This document shows, one piece after another, positions 7,258-17,136 of a DNA stretch of 64,000 nt. The notes under the pieces were generated by a model. It ran no database searches and was not told the origin of the DNA. It saw nothing but the letters and a program-made list of their open reading frames with translations. This DNA comes from Shewanella sp. (GTDB taxonomy: Bacteria; Pseudomonadota; Gammaproteobacteria; Enterobacterales; Shewanellaceae). The stretch's first letter is position 1, and each line of letters opens with the position of its first letter. Both the position numbers and the translations under genes were made by a program. The stretch is taken from the NCBI RefSeq assembly GCF_013214165.1, contig NZ_JABSSM010000021.1, forward strand, positions 1-64,000, given 5' to 3'.

Positions 7258-8700
7258 TTATGCTTCTGACTCGGCCGCTTTCTTACCGCTCCACTCACTG
7301 GTTTCTATGCCATTAATTTCAGGGAATTTACTGGCATCGAAGGTGGGTGTCTGGCCTGCTTTAAGCTGACGTTCATAATCTTTAATTACCGCAAAGGCGA
7401 CTTTCGATAACATGACAATGGCTGCTATGTTAACCAGTGCCATCAGTCCCATAGAGACATCGGCAAAGTTCCATACTAGCTGTAGCGATGCTACTGAGCC
7501 TGCCATCACCATGGCTAACACGGCGCCGCGGAAGATAAACAAGACCTTCTTACTCTTAGTAAGGAACATGATGTTGCTCTCTGCATAGCTATAGTTAGCA
7601 ATGATTGAAGAGAAACAGAAAAGTAAAATAGCAAAAGAGATGAAATACGCTGACCAGCCACCTAACTCATTGGACAGAGCCAACTGTAACAGTCCAATCC
7701 CCTGCTGTTCCCCTGGGTTGTCTAACACACCAGATAGCAAGATAATCGCAGCCGATGCGGTACAGATCACAATCGTATCGACAAAAACGCCGATCATCTG
7801 CACGAAGCCTTGAGACGCAGGGTGGTTTGGATTGGGCGTGGCCGAAGCCGCAATATTGGCCGCGCTGCCCATGCCCGCTTCGTTAGAAAACAGACCGCGA
7901 GCGATACCCGCCATCATAGCGCCCATCGCGCCACCAGCAGCCTCTTCCCAACCAAATGCACTCTTAACGATCAAGCTCAATGCTGCGGGCACCTGGTCAA
8001 TATTCAATACCAGCACAAGCATGGCAATCGATAGGTAAGCCACTGCCATCACAGGTACTATCAGCTCGGAAGCACGAGCGACCTTCTTAAGGCCACCACA
8101 GATGATATAAGCAGAGGCGAGTACGATACCGAGTCCGACAATCGTCTTATCGAAACCGAAGGCATTATTGAGGGCGTCAGTAATGGTATTGGCTTGAGCC
8201 GCATTGAACGCGAAGCCAAAAGCGATAATAAGTAAGATGGAGAACAAGGTGCCCATCCAACGCTTACCTAGGCCTTTTTCCATGTAATAGGCAGGACCGC
8301 CACGAAACTGACCTTCGCTGTCTTTTTCTTTATAGACTTGAGCTAAGGTTGACTCAATGAAGGATGTCGCCATGCCTAATAATGCGATTAACCACATCCA
8401 AAAAATAGCACCCGCACCACCCACTGTGATCGCGACGGCAACACCGGCCATATTTCCGGTACCGACACGAGCCGCCATCGAGGTACAGAAAACTTGGAAT
8501 GACGAAATTCCATCGACCTTTTCACGGCCTTGAATGACCAGTTTTACACCATGGCCAAATAAACGAAACTGAATAAAACTCAGACGAAGTGTAAAAAATA
8601 CACCCGCAGCGACCAGTACGTATATAAGCACGCTGCCCCATAACATGCCATTAATGGCATTCACTACAGATTCAACCGCACTAATTAATGATTCAAACAT
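7258..8700 (-). CDS. Alanine/glycine:cation (sodium) symporter, AGCS family
   Basis: A 480-residue inner membrane transporter of the AGCS family (AlsT/DagA/AgcS type), importing alanine or glycine with sodium. The family signature is clear: RVGTGNMAGVAVAI near residue 78, GLFSNEAGMGSAANIAASA near 265-285, and about ten to eleven hydrophobic helices between residues 20 and 440. The N-terminus MFESLISAVESVVNAINGMLWG is typical. It ends with a hydrophilic tail. It is followed by its own terminator and is divergent from the phosphoketolase gene; a CRP-like site lies in the shared interval. Alanine versus glycine preference cannot be read from sequence by eye. Confidence 0.92.
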   Translation of the reverse strand: MFESLISAVESVVNAINGMLWGSVLIYVLVAAGVFFTLRLSFIQFRLFGHGVKLVIQGREKVDGISSFQVFCTSMAARVGTGNMAGVAVAITVGGAGAIFWMWLIALLGMATSFIESTLAQVYKEKDSEGQFRGGPAYYMEKGLGKRWMGTLFSILLIIAFGFAFNAAQANTITDALNNAFGFDKTIVGLGIVLASAYIICGGLKKVARASELIVPVMAVAYLSIAMLVLVLNIDQVPAALSLIVKSAFGWEEAAGGAMGAMMAGIARGLFSNEAGMGSAANIAASATPNPNHPASQGFVQMIGVFVDTIVICTASAAIILLSGVLDNPGEQQGIGLLQLALSNELGGWSAYFISFAILLFCFSSIIANYSYAESNIMFLTKSKKVLFIFRGAVLAMVMAGSVASLQLVWNFADVSMGLMALVNIAAIVMLSKVAFAVIKDYERQLKAGQTPTFDASKFPEINGIETSEWSGKKAAESEA

Positions 8701-8891
8701 AATTATTACTCTATCCCTATGATAATCAAGTAGCTTATACTATCAGCCCCTAGACTAACGTGTTTTAGTTTTCTTCCATCTATTCGATAAAAATTGGTAA
8801 CTTTCTTTTAGAGTTTTGCTTTCGTGAATATATTACATCACACTCACCAATTTTCCCTGCGGCAAAATAGCATACCATCAAAAATATCTCG

Positions 8892-8907
8892 CGTGACCCG
8901 GGTCACA
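8892..8907. promoter_or_regulatory. CRP-like palindrome
   Basis: CGTGACCCGGGTCACA matches the CRP consensus TGTGA-N6-TCACA at nine of ten positions and contains the 14-bp perfect palindrome GTGACCCGGGTCAC. It lies between divergent genes, about 190 bp before the symporter start and about 220 bp before the phosphoketolase start. Binding is inferred. Confidence 0.5.
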
Positions 8908-9125
8908 ATTAATCATTTACATAACACGAGTATCACACGCTAAAACGTATTCCAGTCAGCTTAGCAACCGTTCACACACGTTTTTCACCAGAAAATCGCA
9001 ACAAAATTAAAATGTTATGACTTTACAAAAACAAGATGCAGGACACATTCTTGTAATAAAATTACAAATATAGTGGCTGGCATAAGCTTTGATTAAATTT
9101 TTGCCTACTATAGATGGGGTTATTT

Positions 9126-11492
9126 ATGTCACAACAGCAAGAGATCGGCGCATTAAAGAAATTTGTAAGAGCGACTAATTTTCTAGCGACATCGCAAATT
9201 TATCTAAAGAAGAACGTACTGCATAAGCGTTCACTCGAACACACAGATATTAAGCCTAGGCTATTAGGCCACTGGGGCACTTGCCCGGGGATCAACTTTG
9301 TTTACGCTAACATCAACCGTCTTATCGTTAAAAACAACCGCTCATTCGTCTACCTTGTAGGCCCAGGTCACGGTTTCCCCGCAGTACAAGCCAACCTATT
9401 CATGGAAGGTTCTCTGAGTCACTATTACCCTGAAACTATTCCATACAATGAAGCTGGTATCACAGATATCTGTCAGAAGTTCTCAGCAGCTTATGGTTAC
9501 CCTTCACACGCTAACCCGGAAGCACCCGGACAAATCCTTGAAGGTGGCGAACTCGGTTACTCACTTTCTGTGGCCTGGGGGGCAGTGTTAGATAATCCAG
9601 ACCTTATTGCAGCATGTCTGATTGGCGATGGCGAATCAGAAACCGGTCCTCTGGCCGCTTCTTGGTATGCCAACCGTTTAGTAGACCCTGCCACTAACGG
9701 TGCGGTACTCCCCATCGTTCATATCAATGGTTACAAGATCTCGGGTCCGACGCGTATGGGCCGCATGAGCCACGAAGAGTTAGATCTTGAATTCCGTGGC
9801 CTAGGTTACCAGCCGATCATAGTTGACGATGAGCTCGAACAAGACGTCTATGTGCAGATGATTAACGCCATGGATAAGTCATATGAGATGATCACCGACA
9901 TTCAGAAACGCGCCCGCAGCGGTGAAGATGTTGTTAAGCCACGCTGGCCTGTCATCTTGATGCGTACCGCTAAAGGTTGGACAGGTACTGCGCAGTACAA
10001 CGGCAAGAAGCTTGAAGGTAACTGCGAATCTCATCAGGTTATCGTCAATAAGTGTGCTACCGATAAGGGACACCTAGATGCACTCGATACCTGGTTAGCC
10101 AGTTATAAGTTCAATGAGCTTTATTCGATTAACGATAAAGGCGAGCTCATCTTCGATGAAGCGATCCAGAGCCTACTCCCACCTAAGCAGCTAACTTGTG
10201 GTCAGCAACACTTAAGCTACGGTGGTGAGGTGGTTCGCGCACTGACTAACCCAGATCTAACTAAACTAGCCTACGGTCCAGAGACACCTCGTGGTACACG
10301 TGGTCACTCCATGTACAAGATGGGTGAATGGATGCGTGATGCGATGAAACTCAACCGCGATCAACGTAATCTGCGTATCTTTAGCCCTGATGAAACTTAC
10401 TCGAACCAGCTTCAAGCCGTATTCGAAGAGACTGACAGAGCATGGCAGTGGCCCATCGAAGAGTGGGATACCGACATGGCCCGTGACGGTCGCGTCATCG
10501 AGCTATTATCCGAGAACTTGCTCTTCGGAATGATGCATGGATACACAGTGACGGGGCGTCACGCCATGTTCCCTACTTACGAGGCATTCTCACAAGTTGT
10601 CTCCTCGATGGCTGACCAATACTGTAAGTATGTCTATGCTAGCCAAAGCGTTCACTTCCGCAAGCCGGTGCCAGCTTGTAACGTGGTGCTCTCTTCGCTG
10701 CTAGAACGCCAAGATCACAACGGTTACTCGCATCAGAACCCTTCATTCTTAGGCGCCATGCTTGAGAAGCATCCGAAGATCATCTCAGCTTATCTGCCGG
10801 CAGATGGTAACACCACTCTGGTTTACACCGAGCGTGCCTACGCGGGTCGAGATAAGTTGAACATCATAGTTGCCGGCAAGAAAGACTTGCCACAATGGCT
10901 ATCACTCGATGAAGCACGCGCACAGGCGAAAAATGGTGTCATGGTTTGGGACTTCGCTTCCGATGAAAACCCTGATGTCGTCCTGGTCGGTTGTGGTGAT
11001 TACGTCACCCAAGAAGCCATGGCAGCTCTGGTATTGATCAGAGAAATCTTGCCTCGCGTTCGTATTCGTTTCGTCAGTGTCACCGAACTCACCAGTAGTG
11101 GTCTTGGTAGCTTAGACTTCCAGAGCAAGCCTTGGTTGATGGATGAAGTATTCACGGCCGATAAGGGCGTTATCTTTAACTACCATGGCTACCCGAACAC
11201 CATCAAGAAACTGGTATTCGATTATAAAGGCAATGACAGATTCAGAATCAAGGGCTATGAAGAGGAAGGCTCTACCACGACACCATTCGATATGGGTGTC
11301 AGAAACGGGACCTCGCGTTACCATCTCGTTATCGACATGGCTTACAAGCTGTTCCAGCAAGGTGTTATCGATGAGACACAACATGTCACCATCACCACAG
11401 ATATGCTCCAGCGTCTGGTGGAACACAGAAATTATATCAAGGAAAACGGTGTCGACCCCATCAGCCTAGATAACTGGATCTGGACCCGATAG
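9126..11492 (+). CDS. xfp: Xylulose-5-phosphate/fructose-6-phosphate phosphoketolase
   Basis: A thiamine diphosphate enzyme splitting xylulose 5-phosphate (and usually fructose 6-phosphate) with phosphate to acetyl phosphate plus glyceraldehyde 3-phosphate (or erythrose 4-phosphate). The protein has 788 residues from the ATG at 9126; an ATG at 9114 is in frame but has no ribosome binding site, whereas GGGG lies seven bases before 9126. Motifs seen: LVGPGHGFPAVQANLF, the ThDP motif GDGESETGPLAASW, HINGYKISGPTRMGR and SHQNPSFLG. The length is normal for the family. It stands alone with its own terminator; tal and pgi lie downstream as separate units, placing it in a sugar-phosphate neighbourhood. 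Confidence 0.95.
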   Translation: MSQQQEIGALKKFVRATNFLATSQIYLKKNVLHKRSLEHTDIKPRLLGHWGTCPGINFVYANINRLIVKNNRSFVYLVGPGHGFPAVQANLFMEGSLSHYYPETIPYNEAGITDICQKFSAAYGYPSHANPEAPGQILEGGELGYSLSVAWGAVLDNPDLIAACLIGDGESETGPLAASWYANRLVDPATNGAVLPIVHINGYKISGPTRMGRMSHEELDLEFRGLGYQPIIVDDELEQDVYVQMINAMDKSYEMITDIQKRARSGEDVVKPRWPVILMRTAKGWTGTAQYNGKKLEGNCESHQVIVNKCATDKGHLDALDTWLASYKFNELYSINDKGELIFDEAIQSLLPPKQLTCGQQHLSYGGEVVRALTNPDLTKLAYGPETPRGTRGHSMYKMGEWMRDAMKLNRDQRNLRIFSPDETYSNQLQAVFEETDRAWQWPIEEWDTDMARDGRVIELLSENLLFGMMHGYTVTGRHAMFPTYEAFSQVVSSMADQYCKYVYASQSVHFRKPVPACNVVLSSLLERQDHNGYSHQNPSFLGAMLEKHPKIISAYLPADGNTTLVYTERAYAGRDKLNIIVAGKKDLPQWLSLDEARAQAKNGVMVWDFASDENPDVVLVGCGDYVTQEAMAALVLIREILPRVRIRFVSVTELTSSGLGSLDFQSKPWLMDEVFTADKGVIFNYHGYPNTIKKLVFDYKGNDRFRIKGYEEEGSTTTPFDMGVRNGTSRYHLVIDMAYKLFQQGVIDETQHVTITTDMLQRLVEHRNYIKENGVDPISLDNWIWTR

Positions 11493-11536
11493 CAACAACA
11501 AAATCAACATCTTAAAAATATATTAACCAGATAACT

Positions 11537-11568
11537 AGGTGCATTTTTTTTAGAATGCACCTTTTTTT
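11537..11568 (+). terminator. Rho-independent terminator, phosphoketolase gene
   Basis: AGGTGCATT (11537-11545) and AATGCACCT (11554-11562) form a 9-bp stem followed by seven T, 45 bp after the phosphoketolase stop. Confidence 0.9.
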
Positions 11569-11692
11569 ATGCTTTAAAACTATAATTTGAATGTTCTAAA
11601 TCATATTAATACCTAGGGACGCCTATAATTTAATCAACAATAATACCCGCTAGCGATTAAACCCCATATTTCCCTACAGAGGTGCTGGCACC

Positions 11693-11712
11693 GTTTCACC
11701 AAGAGGTGAAAC
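11693..11712 (+). promoter_or_regulatory. 5' leader hairpin before the OmpA-like gene
   Basis: GTTTCACC and GGTGAAAC form a perfect 8-bp stem with loop AAGA. A smaller palindrome, GGTGC and GCACC, directly precedes it (11681-11692). They lie 37-68 bases before the start codon and could stabilise or control a porin mRNA leader; this is inferred. Confidence 0.5.
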
Positions 11713-11748
11713 ACTATTAGGGAAAGGAACAGTCACTAAGGATTTGAA

Positions 11749-12840
11749 ATGATGAACAATACATTGAAAGCTATTCTGTTGACTTCAATGCTCCCTTTCG
11801 CTGCTAACGCGGCTCAAGAACTCACCCCCTGGTATGTCGGCGGCGGTCTTGGCGTAAATAATTACCAGCCAAATTGCGACATGAAGACCATGAAGAGCTG
11901 TGGCAAAGATGATCCTTACGCATGGGATGTGTTTGCGGGTTACCTCTTCAACGACTATTTCGGTGTTGAATTAGGTTATCGCGATCTTGGCCGTGCCGAG
12001 TGGATAGATTATGCCAATAAAATGAATGATGTTGGCGCTAAAGGCTTGAGCTTGGGAGTCGTAGGTTTCTGGCCAATTGCTGACCGCTGGAGCCTATCGG
12101 CTGAAGCCGGTGCGATGAACTACACGCTGTCGAACAATAAAGAATATGGCAGTGAGTATTACAGTGACAGCGGTATTGCACCTTACATTGGGGCTGGTAT
12201 TGGTTATAACATCACCGAAAATCTAAAGCTTCAGGCCAAATATCGTCGTTACGAAAACCTAGATGATGACAAGTGGAACACACTGGCTATGGAAAGCAAC
12301 TACTGGGGCCTAGAGCTTAGCTATCGTTTCGGTACTCCAGCTACTGTTATTGTTGCCGCTGTTGTTGTCGATTCTGATAACGATGGCGTCACCGATGATA
12401 TGGATCAGTGTCCAGACACTGCAGCCAATCACAAGGTTGATGCGAAAGGTTGTACTATCTATTCTGAGACTACCGAGCAGCGCGATATGGGCTCTATCCA
12501 GTTCGCGAATAACTCTGCAGTGGTAGAGACTGAGTCTTTCGAGCGTATTGAAAAGCTGGCAACTTACATGAACAAGAAGCCTGAATCGACAGTGTTGATC
12601 TCGGGTCACGCTTCAGATGTAGGTAAAGCGGACTACAACATGGCCTTATCAGACAAGCGTGCGAAAGCCGTGGCTAAGATTCTTGTCGAGAAGTATGGCA
12701 TTAGCCAAGATCGCGTTGAAGCTAAAGGTTTCGGTATCACACAAGCTGTTATCCAAGGTAACAGCGCCGCAGCAAACAAGGCTAACCGTCGTATCGAAGC
12801 TCACGTCACCGGCGTAAAAAGAGAAGCCGTGATCAAGTAA
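11749..12840 (+). CDS. OmpA-like outer membrane porin with TSP3 linker
   Basis: A 363-residue outer membrane protein. A signal peptide (MMNNTLKAILLTSMLPFAANA) is followed by an eight-strand OmpA-type barrel (about residues 22-198, ending YWGLELSYRFG), a hinge with one thrombospondin type 3 repeat (DNDGVTDDMDQCPDT), and an OmpA C-terminal peptidoglycan-binding domain (about 245-355; VLISGHASDVGKADYNMALS and NRRIEAHV). It would link outer membrane to cell wall. AAGGA lies before a double ATG (11749 and 11752); either could serve. It is monocistronic with a clear terminator. The closest functional analogue is E. coli OmpA/Pseudomonas OprF; the exact name is not assigned. Confidence 0.92.
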   Translation: MMNNTLKAILLTSMLPFAANAAQELTPWYVGGGLGVNNYQPNCDMKTMKSCGKDDPYAWDVFAGYLFNDYFGVELGYRDLGRAEWIDYANKMNDVGAKGLSLGVVGFWPIADRWSLSAEAGAMNYTLSNNKEYGSEYYSDSGIAPYIGAGIGYNITENLKLQAKYRRYENLDDDKWNTLAMESNYWGLELSYRFGTPATVIVAAVVVDSDNDGVTDDMDQCPDTAANHKVDAKGCTIYSETTEQRDMGSIQFANNSAVVETESFERIEKLATYMNKKPESTVLISGHASDVGKADYNMALSDKRAKAVAKILVEKYGISQDRVEAKGFGITQAVIQGNSAAANKANRRIEAHVTGVKREAVIK

Positions 12841-12863
12841 TCACTCTCTCTTGTCGATACATA

Positions 12864-12890
12864 AAAATCGCTGCCTGATGCAGCGATTTT
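12864..12890 (+). terminator. Rho-independent terminator, OmpA-like gene
   Basis: AAAATCGCTGC (12864-12874) and GCAGCGATTTT (12880-12890) form an 11-bp stem with a five-base loop and T-rich tail, about 25 bp after the stop codon. Confidence 0.9.
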
Positions 12891-13223
12891 ATTTATGATG
12901 CGAGAACAAGCTAAATAATGGCACTCATGCCGATGGGGATAGCTCCCCATGTGTCATTCATTCTTATCCAGAGTGTAATCCCCCCTGTAATGGTAAAGAT
13001 GGATTTTATCTATAGTCAAAATCAACTGACACGCTATACTCTCAGCTACCTATTTTTGATTAACATTGAGCGTGAACTGGCTATTAAAAAACGCTTTTAC
13101 TGATATTTTACAACTTTTCTGTAAGTTTTACTCATTTACGGTTGGAAATATCATCAAAATCGCTTCTAATACTCTCAAGCAATCACAAACCTTAAGCTGC
13201 TTCTTAAGAAGGATGTTATTTAT
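12891..13223. other. Interval before tal, no gene supported
   Basis: About 330 bp with short open frames but no ribosome binding sites or recognisable products. It must hold the tal promoter; no individual box was convincing. AAGAAGGA at 13205-13212 is the tal ribosome binding site. Confidence 0.5.
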
Positions 13224-14180
13224 ATGGCTAATACACTCGAGCAATTGAAATCTTTTACCACCATAGTCGCCGATACGGGTGACATTGAGGCCATCAAGCG
13301 TTACCAACCACAAGACGCGACCACCAATCCGTCTCTCATATTAAAAGCAGCCCAGATCCCAGATTATGGCCATCTAATCGACAACGCTATCACTTGGGCT
13401 CAATCACAAAGTGATGTAATTGAGCAACAGCTCGAAGATGCGGGTGACAAGCTTGCGGTCAATATTGGCGTAGAGATCTTAAAGATCGTTCCTGGTCGTA
13501 TCTCCACCGAAGTCGACGCAAGACTCTCTTTCGACCAAGCTGGTTCGATCGAAAAAGCCCATAAACTGATTAAACTGTATCAAGAAGCTGGCATAGATAA
13601 GTCACGTATTCTGATCAAGCTAGCTTCCACATGGGAAGGCATCTGCGCCGCTAAGCAGCTAGAGCAAGAAGGCATTAACTGTAACCTAACTCTACTATTT
13701 AGCTTTGCTCAGGCCCGTGCTTGTGCAGAAGCCGGTGTTTATCTTATCTCACCGTTTGTCGGCAGGATCTTAGATTGGTATAAGAAAGACACAGGTCAGG
13801 ACTACAGTGCTAGTGAAGACCCAGGTGTAGTTTCTGTTACCGAGATCTATAACTATTACAAATGTCATGGCTTCAACACAGTCGTCATGGGCGCCAGCTT
13901 CCGCAACACGGGTGAAATCCTCGAGCTTGCGGGCTGTGATCGTCTAACAATAGGCCCTGCACTACTCGAAGACATGGCAAATTCACAGGTTCAGGTTGTG
14001 CGTAAACTGGTGCCTGTTGAGCCATCTGTTGCAGCCGGCGAGCCACTGACAGAGGCACAATTTCGCTGGGAATTTAATGAAGACCCTATGGCGGTTGAAA
14101 AACTAGCCGAAGGCATCAGAAACTTCGCCATCGACCAAGCTAAGCTCGAAGTGATGCTGAAAGAGAAACTGACCTTTTGA
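13224..14180 (+). CDS. tal: Transaldolase
   Basis: Class I transaldolase of the pentose phosphate pathway, moving a dihydroxyacetone unit between sedoheptulose 7-phosphate and glyceraldehyde 3-phosphate. At 318 residues it matches E. coli TalB. The Schiff-base lysine lies in [14 protein letters not shown] (near residue 132), and [11 protein letters not shown] (about 30-40) and [16 protein letters not shown] are family signatures. The ATG at 13224 follows AAGGA. The pgi gene starts only 14 bp after the stop, so the two form an operon for sugar-phosphate interconversion. Confidence 0.97.
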   Translation: MANTLEQLKSFTTIVADTGDIEAIKRYQPQDATTNPSLILKAAQIPDYGHLIDNAITWAQSQSDVIEQQLEDAGDKLAVNIGVEILKIVPGRISTEVDARLSFDQAGSIEKAHKLIKLYQEAGIDKSRILIKLASTWEGICAAKQLEQEGINCNLTLLFSFAQARACAEAGVYLISPFVGRILDWYKKDTGQDYSASEDPGVVSVTEIYNYYKCHGFNTVVMGASFRNTGEILELAGCDRLTIGPALLEDMANSQVQVVRKLVPVEPSVAAGEPLTEAQFRWEFNEDPMAVEKLAEGIRNFAIDQAKLEVMLKEKLTF

Positions 14181-14194
14181 AGGAGTAAGACGGG

Positions 14195-15832
14195 ATGACT
14201 GAGCTAACCCAGAGTCAGACTTGGAATGAGCTAAAGGCTCACACCAAGACTTTGCCTCATATGAGAACGCTTTTTGAACAAGATAAACTCAGGTTCGACA
14301 CTATGTCGACTTCGGCTTGTGGCCTGTTTTTGGATTACTCCAAAAACAGGGCAAATAATGAGACCTTATCTCTATTATTCAAGCTTGCAGACGAAACTAA
14401 GCTTGCGTCTAAAATCAAGGCTATGTTTGACGGTGATGCGATCAACACCACCGAAAAACGTGCGGTGCTACATACCGCACTGCGCGCAAAGCCTGAGCAA
14501 AAGATCTTTCTGGACGGTATCAATATTGTCGAAGAAGTTCAGCAGACTCAAGCTCAAATGGCGACATTTGTCACTGCAATCACTTCCGGAAACTGGAAAG
14601 GCTACACAGGCAAGTCGATCACAGATATCGTCAGTATCGGTATCGGCGGTTCCTTCTTAGGGCCTAAGATAGTGTCTCAAGCGCTCAGACCTTATTGGAA
14701 TAAAGCGCTTAACTGTCACTTCGTTGGTAATGTGGATGGCACGTCCATCACCGAGAAGCTTAAGCCTCTCGATGCAGAAACGACCCTGTTTATCATGTCA
14801 TCTAAGTCTTTCAGTACTCAAGAAACCTTGACTAACACCTTAAGCGCTAAAGATTGGTTCATAAGCAAGGGGGCGAGTCAAACGGATATCGCTCAGCATT
14901 TTGTTGCTGTCACCTCCAATGTAGCAAAAGCGACAGAGTTCGGTATCGATGCCGATAATATCTTCCCTATGTGGGATTGGGTTGGCGGTCGTTATTCACT
15001 CTGGTCAGCCATAGGCTTGCCCATAGCATTGATGATAGGCATGGATAACTTCCATGAACTGCTTGATGGTGCTCATAAGATGGATAAGCATTTTGCCAAC
15101 ACGCCGCTAGCAGAAAACATGCCGGTAATTATGGGACTATTTTCACTACTGTACGGCAACTTCCATAATGCTCAGTCCCATGTGGTATTGACCTATGATC
15201 ATTATCTGAGAGGACTTCCCGCCTATTTCCAGCAGCTAGACATGGAGAGTAATGGTAAGTCGGTCACCTTAGATGGCACTGCCGTCGACTTCAGCACTGG
15301 GCCGGTTATCTGGGGCGGTGAAGGCACTAACGGTCAACACGCCTATCACCAGCTGTTGCATCAAGGCACGGCGCTCATTCCTGCCGATTTTATTATGCCT
15401 CTCAAGAGCCATAATCCCTTAGGAGAGCATCATATCCAACTGGCATCAAACTGTTTTGGTCAAACCCAGGCACTGATGCAAGGGCGCTCTTATGCAGAAG
15501 CCTTAGCCGAGCTTGAAGCCAGTGCGCTTTCGAATGATGAAAAAAGTACCTTAGCCAAGCATAAAGAGATGCAAGGTAACAAGCCAAGCAATACCCTATT
15601 AATGGACAAGCTGACGCCTGCAACTCTAGGTTCCCTAATCGCACTCTATGAGCACAGAACCTTCGTTCAGGGCGCAATTTGGAACATCAACTCATTCGAT
15701 CAATGGGGCGTCGAGCTAGGTAAAACATTAGGTAATGATGTTTTAGCCAGACTCGGAGCTGAGCAAGATGCAAGTGAGCTGGACAGCTCGAGTAATGGTC
15801 TTATCAATATGTTCAGGCAAGGAGCTATCTAG
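14195..15832 (+). CDS. pgi: Glucose-6-phosphate isomerase
   Basis: Interconverts glucose 6-phosphate and fructose 6-phosphate. At 545 residues it is full length. The signatures [15 protein letters not shown] (about 150), [13 protein letters not shown] (about 205), [17 protein letters not shown] (about 265) and [19 protein letters not shown] (about 490) include the active-site Glu, His and Lys segments. The ATG at 14195 is preceded by AAGGAG overlapping the region after the tal stop. It is the last gene of the tal-pgi operon, followed by a strong terminator. Confidence 0.97.
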   Translation: MTELTQSQTWNELKAHTKTLPHMRTLFEQDKLRFDTMSTSACGLFLDYSKNRANNETLSLLFKLADETKLASKIKAMFDGDAINTTEKRAVLHTALRAKPEQKIFLDGINIVEEVQQTQAQMATFVTAITSGNWKGYTGKSITDIVSIGIGGSFLGPKIVSQALRPYWNKALNCHFVGNVDGTSITEKLKPLDAETTLFIMSSKSFSTQETLTNTLSAKDWFISKGASQTDIAQHFVAVTSNVAKATEFGIDADNIFPMWDWVGGRYSLWSAIGLPIALMIGMDNFHELLDGAHKMDKHFANTPLAENMPVIMGLFSLLYGNFHNAQSHVVLTYDHYLRGLPAYFQQLDMESNGKSVTLDGTAVDFSTGPVIWGGEGTNGQHAYHQLLHQGTALIPADFIMPLKSHNPLGEHHIQLASNCFGQTQALMQGRSYAEALAELEASALSNDEKSTLAKHKEMQGNKPSNTLLMDKLTPATLGSLIALYEHRTFVQGAIWNINSFDQWGVELGKTLGNDVLARLGAEQDASELDSSSNGLINMFRQGAI

Positions 15833-15857
15833 ATCACGCTGCAAATCCCCTGATGAT

Positions 15858-15888
15858 AAAAAAGCCAGTTTACACTGGCTTTTTTTTA
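15858..15888 (+). terminator. Rho-independent terminator, tal-pgi
   Basis: AAAAAAGCCAGT and ACTGGCTTTTTT pair around TTAC, with eight T at the 3' side, 25 bp after pgi. Confidence 0.95.
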
Positions 15889-16066
15889 TTCCTTAGCTCA
15901 TATCCCTAAATATTGCCAATATTGTTTGTACTTAACGTAAAATAATCACCTTTAACGTCATAAAAGCATCACCTACTGTTAACATAAGGTAAACATTTTT
16001 GTTGCACACTATTAAAAAAGTGTGGTACTTATTTGATTGACAGAAATACAACAACAGGAGGTCACC

Positions 16067-16252
16067 ATGAATCGACTCGATTATGGTAGTGCGCTAGATA
16101 CAGTGATAGAAAGACCAAGCCGCTCGAGAAGCTCCAACAAGAAACGCAAATGGCGTGAAATTGAGGCACTGCAAGAGAAGCACCGTTTACTCAAAGAACT
16201 GCAAGATATAGATAGCAACTTCGATGGTGAATTAGACAACCTCCTGATGTAA
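16067..16252 (+). CDS. Small basic DUF3545-type protein
   Basis: A 61-residue protein starting at the ATG at 16067, chosen because AGGAGGT at 16056-16062 precedes it; an in-frame upstream start at 16037 has no such site. It has a basic centre (RSRSSNKKRKWREIEALQEK) and an acidic end (DSNFDGELDNLL), and resembles the DUF3545 family of marine gammaproteobacteria. A helical, possibly coiled-coil segment spans about residues 22-48. Function unknown. It is a single-gene unit with its own terminator. Confidence 0.75.
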   Translation: MNRLDYGSALDTVIERPSRSRSSNKKRKWREIEALQEKHRLLKELQDIDSNFDGELDNLLM

Positions 16253-16267
16253 AATAATCCAACAAAG

Positions 16268-16291
16268 AAGAGCGCTAACGCGCTCTTTTTT
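16268..16291 (+). terminator. Rho-independent terminator, DUF3545 gene
   Basis: AAGAGCGC and GCGCTCTT pair around TAAC and are followed by a T run, about 15 bp after the stop. Confidence 0.9.
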
Positions 16292-16433
16292 GTGTCTGGA
16301 ACACTTATGTAAATTTCCCATGGGTCAAAGATGCTCCTGGCATCTAGATGACATTCCCTCCATCCATGGAGGTCATGGATAGAAATTTACTTTGTGTCTG
16401 GATTTCGCGTAATAAACACTTATGTCTATTTCC
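16289..16433. repeat. Hairpin cluster flanked by duplicated and inverted segments
   Basis: TTTGTGTCTGGA and AACACTTATGT occur at 16289-16310 and again, spread by an insert, at 16391-16425. Between them GTAAATTTC (16309-16317) and GAAATTTAC (16382-16390) form a 9-bp inverted repeat. Inside are two small hairpins, GATGC/GCATC and CCTCCA/TGGAGG. It resembles a miniature repeat element inserted between two genes. Confidence 0.55.
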
Positions 16434-16442
16434 TAGGATCTT

Positions 16443-16979
16443 CTACTCATCTCTAGTGATGTAATCTCTTAGCTCCTCGAATAGCGCATTGTCATTATCA
16501 CTAAATAGCGGATCATCGATGAGTTTCAGTGAGCAAAGGGCTTGTATCTCCTGCCAATCAGTTTGATCTAACACCTCCGCCCATCGCGGAAATATATCGC
16601 TTTCTTCAAACAACATATGATCTTCTTGCAAGATAACATATGCCTTAAGATCCAGTACCAACTGCTCTCTAGAGACGACGACATCACTTAATATGAGATT
16701 TAGTGATGCCATTAAAGCAGCCGAGGCCTCAATCAAGCCCTGATGTTGCTCAGCCAGCTTGTTAGTCCCCGTCTGAGTTATTTTCTTTAGATAGTAACTA
16801 TAAATAATATCTTCTAAAGGGTGATGGCTATGCTCGGCATAACTCTGCATATACTCAACAACATCCCTGATAAGATTAAAGTTAACCGCTTCACCCTGAG
16901 CTAATCTGTTGTGTTTTACCTGCAGAATATTGAGTAATATCGCGATATGCTTATGATCATGATTAAGCCTTGTCAGCAT
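16443..16979 (-). CDS. Hemerythrin-domain protein
   Basis: A hemerythrin HHE-domain protein of 178 residues. Candidate diiron ligands are visible: HDHKH near the N-terminus, HSHHPLED, EQHQGL and EEDHMLFEESDIF in the order expected for a four-helix bundle. Such proteins bind oxygen or nitric oxide or handle iron. The start at 16979 is chosen because GGAG lies seven bases upstream; an ATG pair at 16994/16991 is also in frame. It lies 142 bp behind a response regulator gene and a hybrid kinase gene on the same strand, which suggests a shared signalling or defence role against oxygen or NO; this is inferred. Confidence 0.85.
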   Translation of the reverse strand: MLTRLNHDHKHIAILLNILQVKHNRLAQGEAVNFNLIRDVVEYMQSYAEHSHHPLEDIIYSYYLKKITQTGTNKLAEQHQGLIEASAALMASLNLILSDVVVSREQLVLDLKAYVILQEDHMLFEESDIFPRWAEVLDQTDWQEIQALCSLKLIDDPLFSDNDNALFEELRDYITRDE

Positions 16980-17136
16980 ACTTGTCTCCATCATCCGAAT
17001 ATCTTATATATACAATACTAGTAAATAGATGAAAAAACGCCCAATAGTTCAAAGGTGATTATTAAGGCGTTCTGATTAATAGCAATGAAGTAGGGAGGAT
17101 TTAAATTAATTAAATCAAATGGTAATTATTATTTAC

